From: Acetobacter orleanensis
Lineage (GTDB): Bacteria; Pseudomonadota; Alphaproteobacteria; Acetobacterales; Acetobacteraceae
Direction: 5' to 3'
Assembly: GCF_001581005.1 (NCBI RefSeq)
Contig: NZ_LHZV01000067.1
Location: forward strand, 186,001-250,000
Length of the DNA stretch: 64,000 nt
The notes beneath the pieces were generated by a model. It worked only from the letters and a program-made list of their open reading frames with translations, ran no database searches and had not been told where the DNA came from. Numbering within the stretch: the stretch's first letter is position 1; the number at the start of each line of letters is the position of its first letter. Position numbers and translations under genes: made by a program. Below, in pieces: positions 15,478 to 24,451 of this stretch.

Positions 15478-17284
15478 TCGTATGGGTTACCTGCTGGTTC
15501 AGAAAATGTTTATACGGGCCATCCTGCTGCTCCAGCAGGGCGGGAGCACCATCCTCCACAATCCTGCCGTTCTGCATGACAACAATTCTATCAAAGTTCC
15601 GCAATGTTGAAAGGCGATGGGCTACGGCAATGACCGTACGCCCTACCATTAGCCGTTCCAGCGCCTTTTGCACATGCGCTTCACTTTCCGTATCCAGCGC
15701 ACTGGTCGCTTCATCCAGAATCAGGATGGGCGCATTGCGTAAAAACGCGCGGGCAATGGCAATGCGTTGCCGCTGGCCGCCAGAGAGCTTCACCCCGCGA
15801 TCTCCCACCAGTGTCTGAAATCCTTCGGGCATGGCTTCAATAAACTCCGCACAGCCTGCGGCTTCCGCTGCGGCCCGTACGGCGTCATCCGTCGCCTCTG
15901 GCCGACCATAGCGAATATTCTCCAGCACAGTCCGGTGCAGCAGAGACACATCCTGCGGCACAATGGAAAGGCAGGCGCGCAGGCCGTCATCCGTCAGGCT
16001 GCAAATATCTTCCCCATCAATCAGAATACGGCCGGCCTGCACAAACCGCAGCCGTTGCAAGAGGGCCAGAACCGTACTCTTGCCAGAGCCAGAACGCCCG
16101 ACCAGCCCAACCCGCGTCCCTGCGGCAATAAGCAGGTTAAAGCCATCCAGCACATTGCCCGCGCCCGGATACGCAAAGCCGACATTTTCAAACACAATCT
16201 CGCCCCGTACCGGGCCGGGGTGCGGCACTGCGTCCTCCTTGTCCGGCATATCATGCGGCACCAGCAGCGCTGAGAGAACCTCAGAAAGTCGGGCGTTATA
16301 CTGGACAGTCTCCACCAGAGCCAACGCCAGATCCCGCGTGCCGTAGAGGATGGCAAAACCAAGGGTGATGACCATGACCACCTCCCCCACGCTTGCCTTG
16401 CCATACTGCCAGAGCATAACGGTCCAGAAAAGCAGCCCCACTGTCAGCAACGCCGTCAGAGCGCCATGCAGCATCCGCAGCTTTTCCATGTAGCGTTGGG
16501 AGCGCAGCCGCTGGCCCATTTCCTTGCCCGCCATGGTGTTGAAGCGCATCAACTCTTGTCGGCGCATCCCAAAGGCCCGCACCAGAGCGATATTCCCCAT
16601 TACATCCAGCGTTTCACCCTCAAGCCCGGCAGCAGCGGCGGCATAGTCCCCGTGCAGTTTCCGTCCACGGACCGCCAGACGGAACATCAACAAACATAAT
16701 GCGGCCGCCAGAATCACGGTCACGCCGCCCATCAGCCAACTGACCGTAAGCATAAGCGTGACAGAAAGCAGCACATGCAGCGCAGGCGGCAACACGCTCC
16801 ATGCCAGAAGATTTTCAATGGTGAAGCAGACATTGCCTGCTGTCGCGATCCGCGCAGCGAGAGAGGTCGGCATCCGCTCGGCGAAATAGGCGGGGGAATG
16901 GCCGGTCAAAAACCGGAACAGATCACGCCGGATGTCACCTGTCATTTCAATAAAGGTGCGGGACGCAAACCAGCCTGCAATCCGCCAACCCAGATTGTCC
17001 AGAGCAATCAGGCCCGCCAGAACGGCCACCGCCATCCAGACAGCCTGCACAGGGCCATCATGCGCTGTGGCCGTCATGACATCCACCAGATGCCGGATAG
17101 CGTAGGAGGACAGAACCGCACAGCCAATAGCCAGCCCGACCGAGCCGAAAACCATGACATGCGCCATCATCCGGTTGCGCATATAGCGCAGCAGAAACGC
17201 CAGAGGTCGCCCGGCGTAAACATGCAGGTCACGGTCTGGCACCACGCTGGTCTGGTCCTTCTCCCCGATGCCTGACTCTGACAT
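15464..17284 (-). CDS. ABC exporter, fused membrane and ATPase domains
   Basis: About 606 residues from the ATG at 17284. A six-helix type-1 exporter membrane domain spans ~30-320, and the nucleotide-binding domain has Walker A GRSGSGKST, signature LSGGQRQRIA, Walker B ILILDEATSALD and the H-loop AHRLST. It should act as a homodimer (or with an unseen partner) at the inner membrane. The substrate is unknown; the MsbA-like layout allows lipid or drug export. An ORF extension upstream to 17416 is unlikely, being without family match and running into the divergent cysG promoter region. Confidence 0.87.
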   Translation of the reverse strand: MSESGIGEKDQTSVVPDRDLHVYAGRPLAFLLRYMRNRMMAHVMVFGSVGLAIGCAVLSSYAIRHLVDVMTATAHDGPVQAVWMAVAVLAGLIALDNLGWRIAGWFASRTFIEMTGDIRRDLFRFLTGHSPAYFAERMPTSLAARIATAGNVCFTIENLLAWSVLPPALHVLLSVTLMLTVSWLMGGVTVILAAALCLLMFRLAVRGRKLHGDYAAAAAGLEGETLDVMGNIALVRAFGMRRQELMRFNTMAGKEMGQRLRSQRYMEKLRMLHGALTALLTVGLLFWTVMLWQYGKASVGEVVMVITLGFAILYGTRDLALALVETVQYNARLSEVLSALLVPHDMPDKEDAVPHPGPVRGEIVFENVGFAYPGAGNVLDGFNLLIAAGTRVGLVGRSGSGKSTVLALLQRLRFVQAGRILIDGEDICSLTDDGLRACLSIVPQDVSLLHRTVLENIRYGRPEATDDAVRAAAEAAGCAEFIEAMPEGFQTLVGDRGVKLSGGQRQRIAIARAFLRNAPILILDEATSALDTESEAHVQKALERLMVGRTVIAVAHRLSTLRNFDRIVVMQNGRIVEDGAPALLEQQDGPYKHFLNQQVTHTNDVA

Positions 17285-17519
17285 CCTTATGTCCGCCTGC
17301 GTGTGCCGTGCGTCAGCGTGTGTGACGGTTCCTGCCATTCTGCCCTCTATGCTCTGCGGGAGCCTGCATGGCTCCATTTTTCTGTGTGCTGTCTCTTGGG
17401 AAGACGGCGCTATCATGGCAACACGCTATGAAACGGCACAAAGAGTAAAAAGCTTTTTTGTGCGCCCGGCGCGTTCCCGTCCTTGCGCCCCGCACACAAG
17501 ATTGCTTGCTGAGGATATT

Positions 17520-18920
17520 ATGCAGTCGTCTTCTGAAAAAACCAGTTGGTTTCCCATCATGCTGCGCCTCGACGGGGCGCGTGTCCTTGTTATTGGCGGT
17601 GGGAATATTGCCGCCAACAAGGTGCGGCTTCTGGTGCCGACCGGCGCGCGGATTGAACTTCTCTCCCCAACTCTGTGCCCGGAATTGCAGCGTCTAGCAG
17701 AAGACGATGTTCTGACGCATGTGCCCTGCCGGGCTTCAGCGGAAAACATGCAAAGCCGCTTGTCCGGTTGCCGTCTGGTCTATCTCGCCACGAACGACAC
17801 CACGCTGAACCGTGCTCTGGCCGCCTTATGTCAGCAAGCGAACGTGCCGGTCTGCGCGGTGGATGACCCCGGCAATTCCAGCTTTATTACCCCCGCACTC
17901 AGCACGCGGGGCGCGGTTCAGGTCGCCGTATCCACAGGGGGCGCGGCCCCGGTGCTTGCCCGCCGCCTGCGCGCCAAAATTGAAGAAATCCTGCCTGCTG
18001 GCCTGCATCTGCTGGCGGAATTCATGCAGAATGCCCGCCAACCACTCCGGGAACGCCTGCCAGACCCATCCGACAGAAGGCAGGTGTGGGAACGATTTTT
18101 GGATGGCGCTGGCAGTGCTCTCGCCATGAGTGGGCAGACAGACGCGGCAAAGCGGGAACTGGACACGCTGCTGGACGGCCACACCCGGCAGGGCGAAGTC
18201 TGGCTGGTGGGCGCTGGCCCCGGAGACCCGAATTTGCTGACCCTCGCCGCCCTGCGCCTGATGCAGGATGCGGATACCGTTTTGTATGACAGTTTGATCG
18301 GCCCAGACATTCTCAATTATGTGCGGCGCGATGCCGAGCTGATTTTTGTGGGCAAGCAACGCAGCCGCCACACACTCCCGCAGGAGGGGATCAATGCTGA
18401 ACTCGTCCGCCGCGCCAAAGCCGGCGAGCGTGTGTTGCGCCTGAAAGGCGGAGATCCCTTCATTTTCGGTCGTGGCGGGGAGGAGATTGAAACACTCACG
18501 CAGGCCGGGGTGCCCTTCCGTATTATCCCCGGTATTTCCGCCGCCAATGGCTGCGCGGCTTATGCCGGGATTCCCCTTACCCACCGGGATTGCGCGCAAG
18601 CCTGTCTGTTTATAACCGGCCACGCCAAAGCCGATGGGATGCTTGATCTGGCATGGGAAACCATTGCCCTGCGCAGCCAGACCGTGGTGATCTATATGGG
18701 CCTGATCATGCTGCCGCAGCTCTGCTCACAGCTTATCGCCCATGGTCTGCCCGCGGAATGGCCAGCGGCCCTCGTGGAACGCGGCACCACGCCGCAGCAG
18801 CGGGTCATAACCGGCACGCTTTCTACCCTGCCCGCACAGGCTATTGCGGAAAAAGTGACCAGCCCAGCCCTAATTATTATTGGCGAAGTTGTGCGGCATC
18901 GGGTGCAGCCCGCACCATAA
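17520..18920 (+). CDS. cysG: Siroheme synthase CysG (three activities)
   Basis: About 466 residues from the ATG at 17520 (GAGG five bases upstream). The N-terminal half is precorrin-2 dehydrogenase/sirohydrochlorin ferrochelatase, with the NAD motif VIGGGNIAANK. The C-terminal half is uroporphyrinogen-III C-methyltransferase: VWLVGAGPGDPNLLTL, LRLKGGDPFIFGRGGEE and GISAANGCAAYAGIPLTHRD. It makes siroheme for sulfite and nitrite reductases. No sulfite reductase genes are adjacent. It is divergent from the ABC exporter. A long upstream in-frame extension is rejected because it lacks homology. Confidence 0.96.
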   Translation: MQSSSEKTSWFPIMLRLDGARVLVIGGGNIAANKVRLLVPTGARIELLSPTLCPELQRLAEDDVLTHVPCRASAENMQSRLSGCRLVYLATNDTTLNRALAALCQQANVPVCAVDDPGNSSFITPALSTRGAVQVAVSTGGAAPVLARRLRAKIEEILPAGLHLLAEFMQNARQPLRERLPDPSDRRQVWERFLDGAGSALAMSGQTDAAKRELDTLLDGHTRQGEVWLVGAGPGDPNLLTLAALRLMQDADTVLYDSLIGPDILNYVRRDAELIFVGKQRSRHTLPQEGINAELVRRAKAGERVLRLKGGDPFIFGRGGEEIETLTQAGVPFRIIPGISAANGCAAYAGIPLTHRDCAQACLFITGHAKADGMLDLAWETIALRSQTVVIYMGLIMLPQLCSQLIAHGLPAEWPAALVERGTTPQQRVITGTLSTLPAQAIAEKVTSPALIIIGEVVRHRVQPAP

Positions 18921-19360
18921 GAGACATAACAATTTCGTGATTTCTAGCAGTATTCTCTGAGCGTTTTTCGTTATAACATCAGGAGGTTTTCATTCGCACA
19001 TACACGGCAACCCTTATTCCGGTATAGCTCCCCTCCGCCAGAAGCGGGTGAAGGTGTGCCTCTGTCCGACATTTATATCGACTTAGATTCCTTTCCGGGT
19101 CTGGAATAAAATATTGTAACGGCCTGATAACAAAGAAAAAACCTCCTATTTCAGCAAAATACTCTCCGCTTGGTGTGCATGAGAGCCCCCTCAAAAATCC
19201 GAGGCCTCCAAACAGTCTGAGCCTTTTGGCCGCGCGTTGCATCCTCGGGCTTCAAGCCCTCCAGACCATTCGGAACGCAAAAAAGCCCTCACTAGAGGGT
19301 GTTGACGGAAGGGAGGCCAATCTCTCAGAGATAGCAAACGACGTGAGGGAGCGGATTTTT
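18921..19360. other. Long non-coding region upstream of the porin gene
   Basis: 440 bases without a convincing gene. It contains a distant inverted repeat, AGGAGGTTTT (18981-18990) with AAAACCTCCT (19138-19147), and a minus-strand terminator (separate entry). The porin promoter and a long leader probably lie here; a small regulatory RNA is possible. Frames of 60-90 codons exist but resemble nothing. Confidence 0.45.
19279..19299 (-). terminator. Orphan minus-strand intrinsic terminator before the porin gene
   Basis: On the minus strand, CCCTC-tagt-GAGGG is followed by C and six T, a compact canonical terminator. No minus-strand gene ends here: the DNA upstream of it on that strand is the porin leader and coding sequence. 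Confidence 0.6.
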
Positions 19361-21031
19361 ATGGCATCGAAAAAACGGGCACTACTTCTACCTGTTATGG
19401 CAACATCTATTGCCTGTACGCCATTCATGACTGCCCCCTCTGCTCTGGCTGACGATTATAGTGACCTGCTGGACATCCTGCAGCTTAAAGGCAGCCTGAC
19501 CAAACACGAGCATGATACGCTTCTGGCCAAGCATCTCAGCCATACGGCGTCTGCCGCGTCTCACGCCGCGCCCGCCTCCCGCGCCACCGCACACCCTGTC
19601 CGCACGGCGAGTGCTGCCGGTGCGCGCCACGCCGCGCAGGCCGGTCATGCGCTTAATTCAGGGTATGAAGACGGAATCCGGTTTGATCCGGGCGCGGCCT
19701 CCAGCCGTGCGGAACTGGCCGCTGACCGCGCCGAAGCCAGCGCCCGCTCCGCGCAGGACGCAATGCGCTCCACCAACGAGGCCCTGAACAGCAACAGCAT
19801 TGTCCGTGTTGCCAAATATGTTCCCGGCAAGGGGCTGACCTTCAAAGCCGGGCCGATCGACATTAATTTCTCCGGCTTTGTGAATGGGTTTTACACCTAT
19901 AACAGTCCGGCTGGCGGTCGCCCGGTTGCGGGCGGCGTGTCCTCGGGTTCCAGCGGTTTTGACTCCTCCTCCGTACGTAACGGCCTGCTGCCCGCAGGCT
20001 TTATCCTCAAGCTCAGCACCACGCAGTCTGGCATTGATATGTCCGCCGTGCTCGGCATGTATCCGGGCGTGGACAACGCCAAAAACGGCGCGTTTAACGC
20101 CAATACTGGCGGTAGCCCAGTCGGACTTGGCACCGCCGGGATCGATCTGCGTCAGGTTTACGTGACCGTTGGCACCAAAGAGGTCGGCACTTTCAAGTTT
20201 GGCCGAGACCTCGCCATTTTCGGCAGCGACGCCATTCTGAACGACGCCACCCTGCTCAGTGTCGGCTCAACCGGCAGCAACGCGGCACCGGGCAACACCT
20301 CGCTGGGCCGTATCGGCGTAGGCTATGTCTATGCGGACTGGATTCCGCAGATTTCCTACGTTTCTCCCACCTATCACGGCCTACAGGGGTCGGTTGGCGT
20401 CTTCCAGCCGCTGGATGAGTTCAATTTTGCCGGGGGAGATGCGTCAGGCCGTCCGCTCTCTGCCTCCTCCTCCCAACATTCCTCCCCCATGGTGCAGGGC
20501 AAGGGCACGTATGATTTCACGATTGGCGGCGGCGTTCAGGCCCGTATCTGGGCCAGCTTCCTCGTGCAGCATCAACAGGCGCTCACCAGTCCTGATCTTG
20601 AGGCCAGCAGCCGACGGAGCGCCATGGTGGAAGCTGGGGAAATTGGCACCAAGATTACCTACAAAGGCTTTCAGGGCGTTGCCTATTATTACCGGGGCAG
20701 CGGTCTTGGCACCACCGGCCTGTTCTTTGATGGCGTTGCCAATAATGGCCGCAAACGGGCATCGGAAGGCTATTACGTGCAGGCCATGTATAACTTCACC
20801 AAGAAGTTCAAGCTGGTCGGCAGTTATGGTGTGAGTAATCTCTATCAGGCTGCGGGGGAAGACAGCCCACTGCTCGTCCGCCGCAATCAGTCTGAAGTAG
20901 GGGCGGCCTTCTACAGCCTGACCGACTGGCTGAACCTTGTCGCCGAATATGCCCATACGGAATCCGCGGCTCACGGCCCGAACAAGGAAAGCGACAACAC
21001 TGCATCTGGCGGTGTTATCCTTCTGTTCTAA
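19361..21031 (+). CDS. Outer-membrane porin
   Basis: About 556 residues from the ATG at 19361 (GAGGGAG nine bases upstream). A signal peptide ends PSALADD. It is followed by the short helix motif LLDILQLKGSLTKHEHDTLLAKH common at the start of acetic-acid-bacterial porins, then a ~100-residue Ala/His/Ser-rich spacer with a predicted coiled segment (residues ~125-155). A C-terminal beta-barrel starts near residue 170 (FKAGPIDINFSGFVNGFYTYNS) and ends in aromatic-rich strands closing on ILLF, a typical outer-membrane terminal residue. Selectivity cannot be inferred. Confidence 0.85.
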   Translation: MASKKRALLLPVMATSIACTPFMTAPSALADDYSDLLDILQLKGSLTKHEHDTLLAKHLSHTASAASHAAPASRATAHPVRTASAAGARHAAQAGHALNSGYEDGIRFDPGAASSRAELAADRAEASARSAQDAMRSTNEALNSNSIVRVAKYVPGKGLTFKAGPIDINFSGFVNGFYTYNSPAGGRPVAGGVSSGSSGFDSSSVRNGLLPAGFILKLSTTQSGIDMSAVLGMYPGVDNAKNGAFNANTGGSPVGLGTAGIDLRQVYVTVGTKEVGTFKFGRDLAIFGSDAILNDATLLSVGSTGSNAAPGNTSLGRIGVGYVYADWIPQISYVSPTYHGLQGSVGVFQPLDEFNFAGGDASGRPLSASSSQHSSPMVQGKGTYDFTIGGGVQARIWASFLVQHQQALTSPDLEASSRRSAMVEAGEIGTKITYKGFQGVAYYYRGSGLGTTGLFFDGVANNGRKRASEGYYVQAMYNFTKKFKLVGSYGVSNLYQAAGEDSPLLVRRNQSEVGAAFYSLTDWLNLVAEYAHTESAAHGPNKESDNTASGGVILLF

Positions 21032-21171
21032 CGCAGGACGGTTTTTTTCGAACCTTTTTCGTCCCCGAAGCGTTGAAAAAGGGAGCCGTGCTTTGCCATC
21101 AGGCCTTTGTGCTGCCTGATGGCCGACTGAGCACATCCAATCTTCTGATAACCCTCAAGGATTGCGCAACT

Positions 21172-21999
21172 ATGCCCTCAGCCCCGCTTCTTACCCTCAA
21201 TGACGGTCACAAAATCCCCGCTATGGGGTTTGGCACATACCCGATGAATGATCAGGAGGTTGAAGCTGCCGTGCAGGCTGCCCTGCTCACCGGGTATCGC
21301 CTGATTGATACCGCCGCCAGTTACGGCAACGAAACCGGTGTAGGCCATGCGCTACAAGAGTCTGATGTTGAAAGAAAAGACATCTTTCTCACCACCAAGC
21401 TCCGTGGGGCCGATCAGGGGTATGATGCAGCCCTGAAGGGGCTGGATGGCAGCCTGCAACGGCTGAATGTGGACTATGTGGACCTCTACCTCATCCACTG
21501 GCCGCTGCCGGGCAAAGACCTGTATGTTGAAAGCTGGAAGGCGATGATTGCCGCGCAGAAGGACGGCAAAATCCGCTCCATCGGCGTCTCCAACTTCAAG
21601 CCCGCGCATCTAGACCGTCTCATTCAGGAAACAGGCGTCGTGCCTGCCGTCAACCAGATTGAAATTCATGCGGATTTCCAGCAGGCCGATATGCGCCGCG
21701 TCAACGCGCAGCACGGTATTCTGACAGAAGGATGGAGCCCGCTGGGCAAAGGCCTGATGGACAACCCTGTGCTTGTGGAACTGGCGGAAAAGCATAACCG
21801 CACCCCAGCCCAGATCGCCCTGCGCTGGTTTGCCCAGAACGACGTTATCCCCATCCCCAAATCCAGCAATCCGGACCGGATGCGCGCCAACCTTGATATT
21901 TTCAACTTCACGCTGGATGAGAGTGACCTCTCGGCCATCGCCAAGCTGGAAGCCGGAAACCGTCTAGGCGGTGACCCGGATACACATGTCGAAGAATAA
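21172..21999 (+). CDS. Aldo/keto reductase
   Basis: A 275-residue AKR of the 2,5-diketo-gluconate reductase-like group. The barrel start is MGFGTYPMN; the catalytic tetrad is recognisable as Asp (RLIDTAASYGNE), Tyr (ASYGNE), Lys (TTKLRG) and His (LYLIHWPLP). The NADPH-binding end is PIPKSSNPDRMRANLDIF. It reduces aldehydes or ketones with NADPH; a role in ketogluconate or aldehyde metabolism suits an acetic acid bacterium but is inference. AAGGA lies ten bases before the ATG at 21172; a longer start at 21073 lacks homology. Confidence 0.93.
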   Translation: MPSAPLLTLNDGHKIPAMGFGTYPMNDQEVEAAVQAALLTGYRLIDTAASYGNETGVGHALQESDVERKDIFLTTKLRGADQGYDAALKGLDGSLQRLNVDYVDLYLIHWPLPGKDLYVESWKAMIAAQKDGKIRSIGVSNFKPAHLDRLIQETGVVPAVNQIEIHADFQQADMRRVNAQHGILTEGWSPLGKGLMDNPVLVELAEKHNRTPAQIALRWFAQNDVIPIPKSSNPDRMRANLDIFNFTLDESDLSAIAKLEAGNRLGGDPDTHVEE

Positions 22000-22012
22000 T
22001 TTTTAAAATACG

Positions 22013-22040
22013 TCCGGCTGGCATTTTTCCGCCAGCCGGA
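22013..22040 (+). terminator. Stem-loop downstream of the aldo/keto reductase
   Basis: TCCGGCTGGC pairs perfectly with GCCAGCCGGA around an 8-base loop, 14 bases past the stop. There is no T-run on the plus side, so function is uncertain. Confidence 0.5.
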
Positions 22041-22175
22041 GCGGCATAATCTGACGTGTCTTGAGAGCTTCTGCCCTCATAAAGCCTTATGCCGGATACA
22101 TCCTCCCCCATCCGCCCTATTATTCTGAACAGAGGGGTGTTGCTCTGAGAGAGGGAGGGGGTAGATAAGACAGAT

Positions 22176-23321
22176 ATGATCGTCCGTTCACTTCCATCCC
22201 GGCTGAAAGCCCGTATCTCCACACTGGATCGATACGTGTTTCACCAGCTTCTGATAGCGCTGCTGGCCTCTACTGGGGGGCTGGCAGCACTGATCTGGCT
22301 GATGCAATCCCTTCGATTTGTGTCTCTGGTGGTGGATCGCGGCCTGTCGCTACGGGTCTTTATTGAACTGACAAGCCTGCTCATTCCCTCATTCGTCGCG
22401 GTCGTGCTGCCCATTACCACCTTTGTCGTAAGCCTGTTTGTTTATCAACGGCTGGCAGGGGACCGTGAACTCACCGTTATGCGCGCCGCAGGGCTTTCCC
22501 CTATCGCTCTGGCCCGACCCGGCCTGAGTTGCGCCCTGATGGCGACAATCGTCGGTTTTCTGCTCAACCTGTGGATTGTGCCGGTTTCCTACCATCATTT
22601 CCGGCAGTTTGAATTTCAGATCCGCAACAAGATGGCCGCCTTCATGTTGCAGGAAGGCGTCTTCACCAAAGTGTCTGATGTGATGACGGTTTATATCCGT
22701 GAGCGGAGCCATGACGGCACCCTGCACGGCATTGTGGTGGAAGATGACCGCCAGCCAAACAGCCGCGCCACCATTCTGGCCAATCGCGGCACCATGATGA
22801 TTGTTAACGATACCCCGCGCGTTATTCTGTATGACGGCTCGCGTCAGGTGATTGACCATAAAACCGGACGTCTGGACATGCTGGTGTTCCAACAGGATTC
22901 CATGGACCTGTCCTCCACGCATCAGGAAGATGCCCACTTCCGCGATGCGGCTGAAATGTCCCTGCATGAATTGCTGAACCCGGACCCCAAGGAAGTAGCT
23001 CCGCGTGACACGGGCAAGTTCAAGGTGGAAGGCTGGCGCAGGCTGACCTCCCCGCTCACCTGCTTCTCCTTCGCTATGGTCGGCCTGTTTGCCGTGCTGC
23101 GCGGGGTGTTCTCGCGGCATGGCAACATCAAGCGCCCGCTGGCCGCAGTCCTGAGCGTGGTGGGGCTCTTGGCCATCAACCTGCTGCTGCAAAATCTCGC
23201 CAGCCGGAACATGGCGCTTATTCCGCTCATTCCGCTGGTGGCCCTGTTGCCCGGTCTGGTGTGTGCGGCCATCCTGTTTGTGCCGGAACTGCGCCAGCGG
23301 TCCGCCACCCGCACGGTTTGA
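22176..23321 (+). CDS. lptF: LPS export permease LptF
   Basis: A 381-residue inner-membrane permease of the LptB2FG extractor. Six hydrophobic helices are split 3+3 (YVFHQLLIALLASTGGLAALI at the start; three helices at 320-375) around a jellyroll periplasmic domain. The block ELTVMRAAGLSP is the coupling region that contacts the ATPase LptB. First gene of an operon with lptG (17 bases downstream), lptD, surA and rsmA. A purine-rich leader GAGGGAGGGGG precedes the ATG. Confidence 0.95.
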   Translation: MIVRSLPSRLKARISTLDRYVFHQLLIALLASTGGLAALIWLMQSLRFVSLVVDRGLSLRVFIELTSLLIPSFVAVVLPITTFVVSLFVYQRLAGDRELTVMRAAGLSPIALARPGLSCALMATIVGFLLNLWIVPVSYHHFRQFEFQIRNKMAAFMLQEGVFTKVSDVMTVYIRERSHDGTLHGIVVEDDRQPNSRATILANRGTMMIVNDTPRVILYDGSRQVIDHKTGRLDMLVFQQDSMDLSSTHQEDAHFRDAAEMSLHELLNPDPKEVAPRDTGKFKVEGWRRLTSPLTCFSFAMVGLFAVLRGVFSRHGNIKRPLAAVLSVVGLLAINLLLQNLASRNMALIPLIPLVALLPGLVCAAILFVPELRQRSATRTV

Positions 23322-23338
23322 GGAAGAACACACCGCTT

Positions 23339-24451
23339 ATGGTTGTCTCCGTTACGCTCTCACTCTACATCGCGCGCCAGTTTGTTTTTTCCGTGCTGGC
23401 CATGATTGCGTCCCTGACTGGCATTGTCTGTCTGTTCGATTTTATCGACCTGTTACGCCGCGTTGCGACCCGGCCTGACGTTTCCACCAACGTGGTGACG
23501 GAAATCGCAGCCCTGCACGTTCCTTATTTTGCTGTGGAAATCCTGCCCTTTGGCATCCTGCTCGGCGGGATTATCTGCTTCTGGCGGCTGACACGTTCCT
23601 CGGAACTGATTGTCGCCCGTGCCGCGGGTATATCCGCATGGCAGTTTCTGGCCGGTCCGCTGGCCTGCGCCATGCTAATTGGCGGAATTGCCACCACACT
23701 TATCTCCCCGCTTTCCTCCTCCATGTATCGGCGGGCGGAAGAGTTGGACCAGCGCTATCTACGCACTGGCGGCGGCCCGCTCAGCCTGTCCAGCGGCTCA
23801 CTGTGGCTGCGGCAGGCCGATAGCCAGTATGACCCTAAAGGGGTCGCTATTCTGCATGCGCGCGGGGTGGAGTTAAAGGCGGGTGTTCTCCACATTCATG
23901 ATGTCAGCGTCTTCCGGCTGGACCGTGACGCCAAGCTCGTAATGCGAATCGAATCCCCGGACGGCATACTGGGAGACCACATCTGGGAGCTGGAAAACGC
24001 CCAGACTGTTCGCCCCAACGAACTTCTTCACCCTATCGGGCAGATGAATCTGCCAACCGATTTGACCGTCGCGCGTGTGCAGGAAAGTTTTTCCTCGCCT
24101 GAAACGCTCTCGGTCTGGGCTCTCCCCAGCTTTATCGCACTGCTGGATCGCTCTGGATTTTCTTCCATCCGGCACCGGATTCACTTCCAGTCTCTGCTCG
24201 CTCTGCCTATGCTAGCGGGCACAATGGCACTGGTGGCAGCAGGCTTTTCCATGCGTCCTACACGGCGCGGCGGTGTGGCCCAGATGATCGGGTCTGGCGT
24301 TGCGGCGGGATTTCTGCTTTTCACAGTATCAAAAGTTGCGGAGCAGTTTGGTAACTCCGGTGCCCTTCCCCCTGTTCTGGCGGCGTGGGCACCTACGGTT
24401 GCCGGACTTTGCCTCGCTATTTCCCTGCTTCTTCATCTGGAGGATGGCTGA
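23339..24451 (+). CDS. lptG: LPS export permease LptG
   Basis: A 370-residue partner of LptF, with the same architecture: N-terminal helices, coupling block SSELIVARAAGISAWQF, periplasmic domain, and three C-terminal helices. AGGAAG stands ten bases before the ATG at 23339; an earlier in-frame start inside lptF is rejected. Its TGA stop is directly followed by the TTG start of lptD. Confidence 0.95.
   Translation: MVVSVTLSLYIARQFVFSVLAMIASLTGIVCLFDFIDLLRRVATRPDVSTNVVTEIAALHVPYFAVEILPFGILLGGIICFWRLTRSSELIVARAAGISAWQFLAGPLACAMLIGGIATTLISPLSSSMYRRAEELDQRYLRTGGGPLSLSSGSLWLRQADSQYDPKGVAILHARGVELKAGVLHIHDVSVFRLDRDAKLVMRIESPDGILGDHIWELENAQTVRPNELLHPIGQMNLPTDLTVARVQESFSSPETLSVWALPSFIALLDRSGFSSIRHRIHFQSLLALPMLAGTMALVAAGFSMRPTRRGGVAQMIGSGVAAGFLLFTVSKVAEQFGNSGALPPVLAAWAPTVAGLCLAISLLLHLEDG

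Noticed and set aside
17268-17519. Upstream extension of cysG
   Set aside because: Overlaps the divergent exporter start, no similarity; GAGG before the ATG at 17520 decides.
22042-22094. CGGCATAA / TTATGCCG inverted repeat after the aldo/keto reductase
   Set aside because: Eight bases with a 37-base loop can arise by chance and no function is suggested.
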